64,000 nucleotides of DNA from Plantibacter elymi (nom. nud.) (lineage in GTDB: Bacteria; Actinomycetota; Actinomycetes; Actinomycetales; Microbacteriaceae): NCBI RefSeq assembly GCF_900177795.1, contig NZ_FXWJ01000002.1, positions 248,001 through 312,000 on the forward strand, written 5' to 3'. Made by a program: the position numbers and the translations under genes. The notes beneath the pieces are model-generated. The model was given only the letters and a program-made list of their open reading frames with translations. It ran no database searches and was not told where the DNA came from. Within the stretch, counting starts at the first letter, position 1. Each line of letters opens with the position of its first letter. Below are positions 29,050 to 37,579 of the stretch, one piece after another.

Positions 29050-31128
29050 TCAGACGTCGATGCTCTCCCGTGACAGCCGGTCGGAGCTGTCGACGATGAA
29101 CTCCTTGCGCGGGGCGACGTCGTTGCCCATGAGGAGTTCGAAGATCCGTCCGGCCGACTCCGCATCCTCGACCCGGACACGGCGCAGCGTCCGGTGACGG
29201 CGGTCCATGGTGGTCGTGGCCAGCTGGTCGGCGTCCATCTCGCCCAGGCCCTTGTAGCGCTGGATCGGTTCCTGGTGCTTCTTGCCGGTGCGCTTGAGGT
29301 CGCTGAGCACCGCGTGCAGTTCGGCTTCGGAGTAGGTGTAGATCGTCTCGTTCGGCTTGGAGCCGGGATTGATGACGATGACGCGGTGGAGCGGCGGTAC
29401 CGCGGCGAACACGCGACCCGCTTCGATCAGCGGCCGCATGTACCGGAAGAAGAGCGTGAGCAGGAGCGTCCGGATGTGGGCGCCGTCGACGTCGGCGTCG
29501 CTCATGAGGATGATCTTGCCGTAGCGGGCGGCGTCGAGATCGAACGATCGTCCGGAGCCCGCGCCGATGACCTGGATGATGGACGCGCACTCCGCGTTCG
29601 ACAGCATGTCGGAGACGGAGGCCTTCTGCACGTTGAGGATCTTGCCTCGGATCGGGAGCAGCGCCTGATAGGAGCTGTCTCGGGCGAGCTTCGCCGTACC
29701 CAGTGCCGAGTCGCCCTCGACGATGAAGAGTTCGCTGGACTCGAGGTTGCCTGAGCGGCAGTCGACCAGCTTGGCCGGGAGCGACGAGTTCTCGAGCGCG
29801 TTCTTGCGGCGTTGCGTCTCCTTGTGGGTCCGCGCGGAGATCCGGGACTTCATCTCCGACACGATCTTCTCGAGCACGAGCGCGGTCTGCGCCTTGTCGT
29901 CGCGCTTGGTCGAGGCGAACCGCTCCTTGAGCTCCTTCGTGACGACGTTGGCGACGATCGCGCGGACCGCCGGCGTACCGAGGATCTCCTTAGTCTGGCC
30001 CTCGAACTGCGGCTCCGCGAGGCGCACCGTCAGCACCGCTGTGAGGCCCGCGAGGACGTCGTCCTTCTCGAGCTTGTCCGAGCCGACCTTGAGTCGACGG
30101 GCGTTCTGCTCGACCTGGGCGCGGAGGAACTTCAGGAGGCCCTGATCGAATCCGAGTTGGTGCGTACCGCCCTTCGGCGTGGCGATGATGTTGACGAAGC
30201 TGCGCATGACCGTCTCGTATCCGGTCCCCCACCGCAGCGCGATGTCGACCTCCGCCTCGCGCTCCACCTCGGTGGCGACCATGGTGCCCGACGACGACAG
30301 CACCGGGACGGTCTCGGTGAACGTGCCGCTGCCGGTGAGGCGCCAGGTGTCGGTGAGTGCGGTGTCGCCCGCGAGGTAGTCGACGAACTCGGAGATCCCA
30401 CCCTCGTAGCGGAACATCGCCTCGGTCGGCTCCTCGACGGTCTCGTCGCGGATGTGGATCCCGAGCCCCTTGATGAGGAAGGCGGTCTGGCGCGCGCGGC
30501 CGAGGAGCTCCTCGGCCTGGAACTGGGCGCCCTTCGTGAAGATCTGGCGGTCGGCCCAGTAGCGGATCCGGGTGCCGGTCACGCCGCGCTTCGTCTTGCC
30601 GATGACGCGGAGCTCGCTCTGCTTCTCGAACGGCGTGAAGGGTGCGTCCGGGGTCGGCTCCCCCGTGTCGGCGAAGATACCCGGCTCACCGCGGTGGAAC
30701 GACATGGCGTAGGTCTTGCCGCCGCGATCGACCTCGACGTCGAGTCGCTCGGACAGGGCGTTGACGACGGATGCGCCGACGCCGTGCAGCCCGCCGGACG
30801 CGGCGTACGAACCGCCGCCGAACTTCCCACCGGCGTGGAGCTTGGTGAAGACGACCTCGACACCGGAGAGGCCGGTCTTCGGCTCGATGTCCACCGGGAT
30901 ACCACGTGCGTGGTCGCGCACCTCGACGCTCTGGTCGGCGTGGAGGACGATCTCGATCTGATCGCCGTATCCGCCGAGGGCCTCGTCGACGGAGTTGTCG
31001 ATGATCTCCCAGAGGCAGTGCATGAGGCCACGCGAGTCGGTGGAACCGATGTACATGCCCGGTCGCTTGCGCACCGCCTCGAGGCCTTCGAGGACGGAGA
31101 GATGCCTGGCGGAGTAGTCGCTGCTCAC
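29050..31128 (-). CDS. parE: DNA topoisomerase IV subunit B
   Basis: This 692-aa GHKL ATPase subunit has the ATP-binding residues in LWEIIDNSVDEALGG and the lid in GLHGVGASVVNALS. The TOPRIM domain has EGDSALGTAKLARD and SDADVDGAHIRTLLL, and the C-terminal signature is QRYKGLGEM. EGDSALG and the SSYQALLPIRG context favour ParE over GyrB. The frame is open further upstream; the GTG at 31128 gives the family's standard N-terminus (SDYSARHLSVLEGLEAVRKR) and has a TACGCT -10-like hexamer 7 nt upstream. It is convergent with parC. Confidence 0.93.
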   Translation of the reverse strand: MSSDYSARHLSVLEGLEAVRKRPGMYIGSTDSRGLMHCLWEIIDNSVDEALGGYGDQIEIVLHADQSVEVRDHARGIPVDIEPKTGLSGVEVVFTKLHAGGKFGGGSYAASGGLHGVGASVVNALSERLDVEVDRGGKTYAMSFHRGEPGIFADTGEPTPDAPFTPFEKQSELRVIGKTKRGVTGTRIRYWADRQIFTKGAQFQAEELLGRARQTAFLIKGLGIHIRDETVEEPTEAMFRYEGGISEFVDYLAGDTALTDTWRLTGSGTFTETVPVLSSSGTMVATEVEREAEVDIALRWGTGYETVMRSFVNIIATPKGGTHQLGFDQGLLKFLRAQVEQNARRLKVGSDKLEKDDVLAGLTAVLTVRLAEPQFEGQTKEILGTPAVRAIVANVVTKELKERFASTKRDDKAQTALVLEKIVSEMKSRISARTHKETQRRKNALENSSLPAKLVDCRSGNLESSELFIVEGDSALGTAKLARDSSYQALLPIRGKILNVQKASVSDMLSNAECASIIQVIGAGSGRSFDLDAARYGKIILMSDADVDGAHIRTLLLTLFFRYMRPLIEAGRVFAAVPPLHRVIVINPGSKPNETIYTYSEAELHAVLSDLKRTGKKHQEPIQRYKGLGEMDADQLATTTMDRRHRTLRRVRVEDAESAGRIFELLMGNDVAPRKEFIVDSSDRLSRESIDV

Positions 31129-31359
31129 GCTTCCCAGCGTAGTCGTCGGCACCGACACGCCGAGGGAGACACTCGGCGCGCGATCGCCCGGACCCGCTCG
31201 ACGGCGCGTTCTCGCGGGCCGTCGACCCATCCGGCTGCACGGTTGATCCGAATCATCTACGCGCACAGCGAAACGAACACGGAATGGGACCCCGTTGTGA
31301 CAATCGCGTGCTTTCATGAGTACTACGAGTTTCGTAGCCGCCCGAGTCAGGAGGAGCAC

Positions 31360-31590
31360 ATGTCACAGACTGCTACCGAGAGCACGCCGAGTGACCTCGA
31401 CGCCCAGCAACTGACTGCCGCCGATCGTTGCGATCTGTGCGGAGCACAGGCCTACATCCGCGTGCAGATGAACAGCGGTGAACTGCTGTTCTGCGCGCAC
31501 CACGGCAAGAAGTACCAGGAGAAGCTGACGCAGGTCGCGACCGACTGGCACGACGAGTCCGCGCGACTCTTCAACGAGCAGCGCGCCTAG
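31360..31590 (+). CDS. Small Cys/His protein (DUF7455-like)
   Basis: This 76-aa protein has the compact zinc-binding pattern DRCDLCGAQAYIRV ... LLFCAHHGKKYQEKL (C-x2-C ... C-x2-H). It matches a small family that is widespread in actinobacteria, commonly encoded near topoisomerase IV or sigma factor genes, and of unknown function. The start is supported by AGGAGG just upstream of the ATG at 31360. It is followed immediately by a strong hairpin terminator. Confidence 0.88.
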   Translation: MSQTATESTPSDLDAQQLTAADRCDLCGAQAYIRVQMNSGELLFCAHHGKKYQEKLTQVATDWHDESARLFNEQRA

Positions 31591-31605
31591 TCCACCGGCA
31601 TCACG

Positions 31606-31642
31606 ACGAAGGGCCCCGGATCCGAGATCCGGGGCCCTTCGT
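31606..31642. terminator. Terminator between the small Cys/His gene and gatD-like gene
   Basis: A 17-bp perfect stem with a 3-nt loop (31606-31622 with 31626-31642) serves two convergent units. Confidence 0.8.
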
Positions 31643-31697
31643 CATGTCATCGAGGAAGCTCGGTCTCAGACCAGCGCGGGCTCGATCGCGCGCGGAC

Positions 31698-32447
31698 TCA
31701 GGCGAGGGCCGAGACGATCTGCGCTCTGGCGTTGGCGGCGATCTCGTCGAGGGCGTGGAGTTCCGGAGATTCGTCGAGCATCGACGTGCCCCCGGCGACC
31801 GTGATCGCCAGACGGAGCAGCCGATCCGCCAGTTCCGGGTTCTTGGCAAGGACGGGACCGTGCAGGTGGGTTCCGACGAACGGTCCGACCAGCGCACCCT
31901 CCGTGCCGTCGCCGTTGCCTCGTCCGTGCTGCACGGTGCCGATCGACTCGACGCCCGTCCCGGCTCGGAAGTCCCGCCCGTGGTTCTCGTACCCGACGAG
32001 TACCGGGGCGTCGAGCTCGAGGCCGCCGCTCGGCACGACGACGAGGTCGTCACTCGCCCGCGTGCGCCGCAACGGGGCGTCGCCCTCGATGATGGCGAGG
32101 CCCTCGACCCAGCTCCCCGGTACCAGCTCGAGCCGGCGAGTGAGGAGCTTCCATCCGTTGGCGACCGCGAGGACGGGCACGCCGGCCTCCACCCAGGCGA
32201 TGAACGCGTCGCGGAACGGCCGGAGCGCCTCGAGCACCTGTGGCGCCGACGGGTCGTCGCACGACCCGAGGACGACCGCGTGGACCGTGCTCGGGAGCTC
32301 GGCGACCGACTCGACCGGGACGAGCTCGACGGCGAGGCCACGCGCGCGGGCCCGGCGAGCGAGGACCGCGCCGTTCTCGGCGTCGCCGTTCACATTGCAG
32401 CTCGAGGGAAGGAGGACGGCGATGGTGATCGTCGGCTCGGTCGTCAT
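31698..32447 (-). CDS. GatD-like class I glutamine amidotransferase lacking the catalytic Cys
   Basis: This 249-aa homologue of the MurT-GatD glutaminase subunit normally supplies ammonia to amidate D-Glu in lipid II. Overall register is clear: GYENHGR and GTHLHGPVLAKNPELAD keep the catalytic His region. At the nucleophile elbow the usual I-C-G-G is V95-A96-N97-G98 (VLAVANGWKLL), so the Cys is Ala (codon at 32160-32162). The upstream Gly-rich strand is also changed (LGSCDDPSA). It should not hydrolyse glutamine by the usual mechanism. It overlaps murT by 4 bp (ATGA) and ends the sigA-murT-gatD run. Either the Cys63/Cys17 residues compensate, which is unlikely, or the subunit is structural. 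Confidence 0.82.
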   Translation of the reverse strand: MTTEPTITIAVLLPSSCNVNGDAENGAVLARRARARGLAVELVPVESVAELPSTVHAVVLGSCDDPSAPQVLEALRPFRDAFIAWVEAGVPVLAVANGWKLLTRRLELVPGSWVEGLAIIEGDAPLRRTRASDDLVVVPSGGLELDAPVLVGYENHGRDFRAGTGVESIGTVQHGRGNGDGTEGALVGPFVGTHLHGPVLAKNPELADRLLRLAITVAGGTSMLDESPELHALDEIAANARAQIVSALA

Positions 32448-33706
32448 GCGTCGTCCTGATCGTTCGAGGCGAGGCCGAGGTGCGCGCGGGTGCGGCGCAT
32501 CGAGTCGGCGGTGAAGATCACGGTCTTCCGACCGTGCGAGGGCGCAGGGAGGGCGAGGAACGCGTCCAACGCCGTGCCGAGGTCCGGTTCGATCCGGTCG
32601 ATCTCGACGCCGTCGTAGCCCAGCTGCAGCGCGGCCTCCCAGGCCTTGGACCCAGACACGAGCGCCACACGACCGAGCCTGGACGTGTCGACCGGCCAGA
32701 GGTACGAGGGATCGCGGACGTCGCTCCCGACGGCAACCAGGATCTGCTCCGTGTCGGCCGCCAGGCTGTCGACGTTGAGCTGGAAGCTCGCGGGGTTCTG
32801 GACGAGGACGAACTCGACCTCGACACCGCGGACGGTCGTCACCTCACCGCGGCCGAACACCGGCGTGAGCGCACGGAACGACTCCGACGCGATGGTGAGC
32901 TGGAACTCGGGGCCGAGGATCGCGGCGGCGCCGGAGAGGGCTGCAGCGGCATCCACGGCGTAGTGCACGCCGCGAGCCGGCAGACGGAACCGGACGGTCT
33001 CGCCGCGGTGGGTGATGGACACCAGGTCGCCGTCGAGGGCTTCGACGACGGTTCCGGAACCGGGGTCGACCCGATCGGATGAGGTCGTGCTGTACCCGAG
33101 GCCGCGTGCGCTGGCGCCGAGCACCGCCGTCGAGACGCCGTACCGCCATCGCGTCGCGTCGCTGCCTGGCGCGACGGCGTCGATGAGCGCGTCATCGCCG
33201 TTCAAGACAAGCGACGTGCTGGATCGGGCAGCGATCGCGTCGAGCATGCGCGCCACCATGGCAGCGTCGTGGAAGCGGTCGATCTGGTCGACGGACACGT
33301 TCGTCAGGATGACGTGGGCGGGCGCGAGTCGCGGCGCGATGAGCGCGCCGTGTCCTTCGTCCATCTCGAGCACCCCGAGCTCGGCGTCGATCCGGCCACG
33401 GAGGTCGGCTCGTTCGAGGAGAGCCGAGGTGAGGCCCTGGGAGATGTTCGCCGTGGACGGGTTCGTGAAGACCGACACACCGTGGGCACGCAGGATGCCG
33501 ACGAGCATCTTGGTCGTCGTCGACTTCCCGCTCGAGCCGCTTACGATCACGAGACCACGCGGGAAGGCGTTCAACGTGTCGGGGAGGAACCCGGGCGCGA
33601 TGCGGTTGACCACGAGGCCGGGAACGGCCGATCCCCCGCCCGGCTTGCGCAGCCTGGCGAGGAATCGGACGGCACGACCGGCGAGGATGGCCGGGGCGTA
33701 GCGCAT
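32444..33706 (-). CDS. Divergent MurT-like Mur ligase without zinc ribbon
   Basis: This 420-aa Mur-ligase-family protein has P-loop GSSGKSTTT (residues 57-65), the catalytic Glu/Asp segment VLEMDEGHG, and LTNVSVDQIDRF and LVLNGDDALI. It has the C-terminal DUF1727-type domain with VQNPASFQLNVDSL, SDVRDPSYLWPVD and RIEPDLGTALDAFL. Canonical MurT has a Cys4 ribbon inserted in the central domain; this protein contains no cysteine at all. NPAG-x-N is changed to NPASFQLN. The ATG at 33706 begins 4 bp after the sigA stop. MurT activates the alpha-carboxyl of D-Glu in lipid II; the amine donor here is uncertain. Confidence 0.85.
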   Translation of the reverse strand: MRYAPAILAGRAVRFLARLRKPGGGSAVPGLVVNRIAPGFLPDTLNAFPRGLVIVSGSSGKSTTTKMLVGILRAHGVSVFTNPSTANISQGLTSALLERADLRGRIDAELGVLEMDEGHGALIAPRLAPAHVILTNVSVDQIDRFHDAAMVARMLDAIAARSSTSLVLNGDDALIDAVAPGSDATRWRYGVSTAVLGASARGLGYSTTSSDRVDPGSGTVVEALDGDLVSITHRGETVRFRLPARGVHYAVDAAAALSGAAAILGPEFQLTIASESFRALTPVFGRGEVTTVRGVEVEFVLVQNPASFQLNVDSLAADTEQILVAVGSDVRDPSYLWPVDTSRLGRVALVSGSKAWEAALQLGYDGVEIDRIEPDLGTALDAFLALPAPSHGRKTVIFTADSMRRTRAHLGLASNDQDDA

Positions 33707-33710
33707 GCTC

Positions 33711-34994
33711 CTACTCGAGGTAGTCGCGGAGCGACTGGGATCGGCTCGGGTGACGCAGCTTCGCCATGGTCTTCGACTCGATCTGCCGGATGCGCTCACG
33801 GGTGACTCCGAAGGTGTCGCCGATCTGGTCGAGCGTCTTCGGCATGCCGTCGCCGAGGCCGAAGCGCATCCGGATGACGCCCGCTTCCCGCTCGGAGAGC
33901 GAGTCGAGGAGCGACTCCAGCTGCTTCTGCAGCATCGTGAAGCTGACGGCGTCGGCCGGCACGACCGCCTCGGTGTCCTCGATGAGGTCGCCGAACTCGC
34001 TGTCGCCGTCTTCGCCGAGGGGCGTGTGCAGCGAGATGGGCTCGCGGCCGTACTTCTGGACCTCGATGACCTTCTCAGGCGTCATATCGAGTTCGCGGCT
34101 GAGCTCCTCGGGCGTGGGCTCGCGGCCCAGGTCCTGCAGCATCTGCCGCTGGACGCGGGCGAGCTTGTTGATGACCTCGACCATATGCACCGGGATGCGG
34201 ATGGTGCGCGCCTGGTCGGCCATGGCGCGCGTGATGGCCTGACGGATCCACCAGGTCGCGTAGGTGGAGAACTTGAAGCCCTTGGTGTAGTCGAACTTCT
34301 CGACCGCACGGATGAGGCCCAGGTTGCCCTCCTGGATGAGGTCGAGGAACTGCATGCCGCGGCCCGTGTACCGCTTGGCGAGGCTCACGACGAGTCGGAG
34401 GTTCGCCCCGAGGAGGTGGCTCTTGGCGCGGGCGCCGTCCTTCGCGACCCACTGGAGCTCACGGCCGACGCGCGAGCGCTTCTCGAGGTCGGAGAGCTGG
34501 GCGAGCTTGTCCTCGGCGAAGAGGCCCGCCTCGATGCGCATCGCGAGCTCGACCTCTTCGGCCGCGTTGAGGAGCGCGACCTTGCCGATCTGCTTCAGGT
34601 AGTCCTTGACCGGGTCGGCGGTGGCGCCGGTGATCGCGGCCGAATACACCGGGATCTCGTCGTCGTCGCTGTTGGAGAGCACGAGTGCGTCGGTGGGGAG
34701 GGTGATCTCCGGCACGGACTTGTCGTCCTCCTCTTCGACCGCCTCGGCGGTGTCGACTGCGGGCGCGTCGACCACGGCGTCGTCGGCGACGACCTCGACG
34801 ACGACGTCCTCGTCGTCCGTGCCCTCATCGGGCTCCGTGCTGGACTTCGTGCCCGCCTTGGCGCGGGTGGCCTTCTTGGGAGCAGCCTTCGCTCGGGTCG
34901 TGGTGGCCTTGGTGGTCCGAGCCTTCGCTGCGGGAGCCTCCGTGGCCTCGTCTGCTGGCGCTGCTTCGTCTGCGCGAGCCGTCTTGGTGGCCAT
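33711..34994 (-). CDS. sigA: RNA polymerase primary sigma factor (sigma-A)
   Basis: This 427-aa group 1 sigma-70 factor begins with an Ala/Lys/Thr/Glu-rich, low-complexity N-terminus (residues 1-130). It then shows region 1.2 ([16 protein letters not shown]), region 2 ([36 protein letters not shown]), region 3, and region 4 ([19 protein letters not shown]). It directs promoter recognition for housekeeping genes. The ATG at 34994 has AGGAAGG 7 nt upstream; earlier in-frame ATGs lack this. A long leader (about 140 nt) precedes it if the TATAAT at 35144 is the main -10. MurT starts 4 bp after its stop, so the three genes may be co-transcribed. Confidence 0.96.
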   Translation of the reverse strand: MATKTARADEAAPADEATEAPAAKARTTKATTTRAKAAPKKATRAKAGTKSSTEPDEGTDDEDVVVEVVADDAVVDAPAVDTAEAVEEEDDKSVPEITLPTDALVLSNSDDDEIPVYSAAITGATADPVKDYLKQIGKVALLNAAEEVELAMRIEAGLFAEDKLAQLSDLEKRSRVGRELQWVAKDGARAKSHLLGANLRLVVSLAKRYTGRGMQFLDLIQEGNLGLIRAVEKFDYTKGFKFSTYATWWIRQAITRAMADQARTIRIPVHMVEVINKLARVQRQMLQDLGREPTPEELSRELDMTPEKVIEVQKYGREPISLHTPLGEDGDSEFGDLIEDTEAVVPADAVSFTMLQKQLESLLDSLSEREAGVIRMRFGLGDGMPKTLDQIGDTFGVTRERIRQIESKTMAKLRHPSRSQSLRDYLE

Positions 34995-35143
34995 AGCTGC
35001 ACCTTCCTGTTCGGACCCGGCATGGACAGTCATCGCCGGATCGTCCGTGATTTCGGACATTACGAGGACCCATGTCAAGTCTTGGTGCAGTGCAACCCGA
35101 AAAGGGCCGCCGACATTCCGAGAGGTGAACGGGTCCGTGTTCC

Positions 35144-35149
35144 ATTATA
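35144..35149 (-). promoter_or_regulatory. Likely -10 element of sigA
   Basis: A perfect TATAAT on the minus strand lies about 150 nt upstream of the sigA start. A consensus TTGACA lies at 35185-35190 but 35 bp away, too far to pair with it. Another TTGACA (minus strand, about 35073-35078) may mark a second, closer promoter. Confidence 0.45.
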
Positions 35150-35218
35150 GCGCGCGGCGGAAGACCTCAGAGCCACAGGCCGTTTGTCAAGGGTGGGATC
35201 GGTGGACGAAGCGAACGC

Positions 35219-36526
35219 TCAGCGACGGCGACCGAGCCTGGCACGGACAGCGATCCACAGCGGACCGACGGCGATGCCCTCGTCCTCGGCGAAGCGTCTC
35301 CGCGTGCGGGACCGGGCGACGAGCAGCATCGCGACCCCGAATCCGACCACCAGGTACTGCACGGAGAAGGCGATCCGGAAGCTGTCCATGGAGTAGTCGG
35401 CACGGGATCCCCCGCTGACCGCGTCGATGATGAGACCGATGAGGAACATCATGACGAAGCTGGCGAGGAACCCTCCGACGTTCACGATGCCGTTCGCTCC
35501 GCCGAGCGCGCGGATGGGGTTGAAGGTGCGGGCGAAGTCGAACCCGATGAGTGAACCGGGGCCGCCGACTCCGACCACGACGAACAGGACGATCACGAGC
35601 CACATCGGTGGGACGCCCGGCCAGAGGAGGAGTGCGGCCCAGGCGACGCCCATGACCGTGACGATCCCGAGCACGAGGTTGCTCCGCCGGTAGGGGAACC
35701 GGGCGGTGAGCACCCCGAGGATGGGTCCGGCGATCATGCCGGAGACCACGATGACGATGAGCAACGATGCGGCGAGGGGCTGCGGGTAGCCGAGGGCGTA
35801 GACCATGAACGGGAAGCCCCAGAGGAGCGTGAGGACCGTACCGGAGGACTGGGTGACGAAGTGCGACCAGAACCCGAGACGCGTCCCTGGCCGACGCAGA
35901 CTGATGACGACCTCGCGGACGACGTGGCCCCACGTCTCGGGGCGCGGCGCCTCGTCGGAACCGGACGGCCGGTCGCGGACGACGATCACCACCCCGACGA
36001 GCGCCAGGAGGACGAGTCCGGCCGCACTGAGGAACGCCGGCGACCAGCCGAAGGCGTGCAGGACGAAGGAGAACGGCACCGCCGAGAGGATCTGTCCGAT
36101 CTGCCCGATGTTGCCGACCCATTGCGAGACGATCGGCACCCGACGGGTCGGGAACCAGGAGTTCACGAGCCGCAACACGGAAGTGAACACCGCGGCGTCG
36201 CCGAGGCCGACCAGCATCCGCCCGACGATCGCGCCGCCGAGTTCGGTCGTGAGACCCAGCCAGACCTGGCCCGCCATGACGACCGTCAGCCCAGCGAGGA
36301 TCAGGACGCGAGGTCCGAGGCGGTCGATGAGCACCCCGACCGGGACCTGCATCGCGGCGTACACGATCAGCTGTGCGACGGCGAGGGTCGACAGCGCTGC
36401 GGCGTCGATCTGGAACCGCTCGGTGGCGTCCACCGCCGCCACGCCGAGCGTGGACCGCTGCATGACGGTGATGAGGTAGGCGAACACCCCGACGCCGAAC
36501 ACCCACCAGACGCGTCGAGATCCCAC
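35219..36526 (-). CDS. MFS transporter
   Basis: This 435-aa major facilitator superfamily permease has about 12 transmembrane helices and the loop 2-3 signature near GVLIDRLGPRVLILAG. The first helix region is VWWVFGVGVFAYLITVMQRS. It has a short charged cytosolic C-terminus (ARSRTRRRFAEDEG). The substrate cannot be inferred. GTG start with TAAGCT exactly 6 nt upstream. It lies 9 nt downstream of the PAC2 gene on the same strand but has its own promoter element. Confidence 0.88.
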   Translation of the reverse strand: MGSRRVWWVFGVGVFAYLITVMQRSTLGVAAVDATERFQIDAAALSTLAVAQLIVYAAMQVPVGVLIDRLGPRVLILAGLTVVMAGQVWLGLTTELGGAIVGRMLVGLGDAAVFTSVLRLVNSWFPTRRVPIVSQWVGNIGQIGQILSAVPFSFVLHAFGWSPAFLSAAGLVLLALVGVVIVVRDRPSGSDEAPRPETWGHVVREVVISLRRPGTRLGFWSHFVTQSSGTVLTLLWGFPFMVYALGYPQPLAASLLIVIVVSGMIAGPILGVLTARFPYRRSNLVLGIVTVMGVAWAALLLWPGVPPMWLVIVLFVVVGVGGPGSLIGFDFARTFNPIRALGGANGIVNVGGFLASFVMMFLIGLIIDAVSGGSRADYSMDSFRIAFSVQYLVVGFGVAMLLVARSRTRRRFAEDEGIAVGPLWIAVRARLGRRR

Positions 36527-36532
36527 CGATCC

Positions 36533-36538
36533 AGCTTA
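36533..36538 (-). promoter_or_regulatory. -10 hexamer for a leaderless MFS transporter mRNA
   Basis: TAAGCT (minus strand) ends 6 nt before the GTG start at 36526 and overlaps the 3' end of the PAC2 gene. Confidence 0.45.
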
Positions 36539-37459
36539 GGTGGTCGAGCGGTCCTCGTCGCCGTGGCGCCGGCTGGCGAGGAACTTCTCGAGCTCCGCGG
36601 CGATCTCGTCGGCCGTCGGGAGCGCCCCGTCGATGTCGGTGAGCGGCGATTTCGGCGAGTTGTCGGCCATGTAGGCGTCGTACCGCTCCTCGAGCGTCGT
36701 GACCAGCTGGCCCAGCTCGTGGTTGGTCCCGACCTGCTCATCGATCTTGACGAGGAAGTCGCGGCTGTCCTCGCGGAGGCGGTCCGTAGGGAAGATGAGC
36801 CCGGTCGCCGCGCTGAGGCTCTCGATCGCCGTGATCGCCGCGGCCGGGAACTCCGTGTCGGCGAGGTAGTGCGGAACGAGGAGCACGAACGCCGCGATGC
36901 TGTCGCCGCGCTCGTAGAGGCGGTACTCGAGGAGGTGGAGGACGTTGGACGGCACCTGGGTGCGGGGGCGCCAGACCGAGAGCGACTCGATGAGGTCGAA
37001 CCGGTTGCCGCTGACGGTGACGCCGATCGGCCTGGTGTGCGGGACCGGCATCGGGATGGCGTGCACCCACGTGGTGTCGCTGACCCGGAAGCGATCGACG
37101 AGCTCGAGCACGGCCGCGACGAAGCGGTCCCAGAGGAAGTCGGGCTCGAAACCGGTGAGCAGCAGGAATGGCGACCCGAGCTCGTCGTGGGCGAGCGACA
37201 GGGTCAGCCGAGGTGGCCGGTACTCCGTCAGGTGGTCCTGGTCGAACGAGATGATCGGCCGGCGGGCCCGGTAGTCGAGCAGGACGTCGACGTCGAACTC
37301 GGCGATGACCGTCGTGTCGAGGACGTCGTCGAGGTAGGCGTTCAACTGCCCGACCGCGCCGCCGGCGTCGGAGAACCCGGTGAGCCCCGCGACGAGGTGG
37401 AGGCCGGCGGGGATGTCGATCTCCGGGTGCACCTCGTAGAGGTCGTCAGGCGTAGGCAT
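36536..37459 (-). CDS. PAC2-family protein
   Basis: This 307-aa protein of the PAC2 (proteasome assembly chaperone-like) superfamily has the N-terminal signature LVAGLTGFSDAGGAVGQL, then LLDYRARRP. A C-terminal helical extension is rich in Glu and Ala (TADEIAAELEKFLASRR). Homologues are common in actinobacteria, including species without proteasomes, and their function is unclear. TAGAGT lies 6 nt upstream of the ATG. It is divergent from pepA. Confidence 0.85.
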   Translation of the reverse strand: MPTPDDLYEVHPEIDIPAGLHLVAGLTGFSDAGGAVGQLNAYLDDVLDTTVIAEFDVDVLLDYRARRPIISFDQDHLTEYRPPRLTLSLAHDELGSPFLLLTGFEPDFLWDRFVAAVLELVDRFRVSDTTWVHAIPMPVPHTRPIGVTVSGNRFDLIESLSVWRPRTQVPSNVLHLLEYRLYERGDSIAAFVLLVPHYLADTEFPAAAITAIESLSAATGLIFPTDRLREDSRDFLVKIDEQVGTNHELGQLVTTLEERYDAYMADNSPKSPLTDIDGALPTADEIAAELEKFLASRRHGDEDRSTT

Positions 37460-37465
37460 GGTTCA

Positions 37466-37471
37466 ACTCTA
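37466..37471 (-). promoter_or_regulatory. -10 hexamer for a leaderless PAC2 mRNA
   Basis: TAGAGT on the minus strand ends 6 nt before the ATG at 37459. Confidence 0.5.
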
Positions 37472-37567
37472 AACGGGGGTGTCGCAGCGCCCTTCCCCTC
37501 CGAGCGTCGGCGGTACCGCCGAGAGCGAACACCGGCGGCCCCGCCTCGGTCCGGAACGGCACGTGCC

Positions 37568-37573
37568 TACGAT
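37568..37573 (+). promoter_or_regulatory. -10 hexamer for a leaderless pepA mRNA
   Basis: TACGAT ends 6 nt before the ATG at 37580. The intervening GGAGGC looks like a Shine-Dalgarno but is only 1 nt from the ATG, too close to work. Confidence 0.5.
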
Positions 37574-37579
37574 GGAGGC

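Noticed and set aside
35144-35190. TTGACA and TATAAT upstream of sigA as one promoter
   Set aside because: They are 35 bp apart, twice the usable spacer; only the TATAAT is kept as a probable -10.
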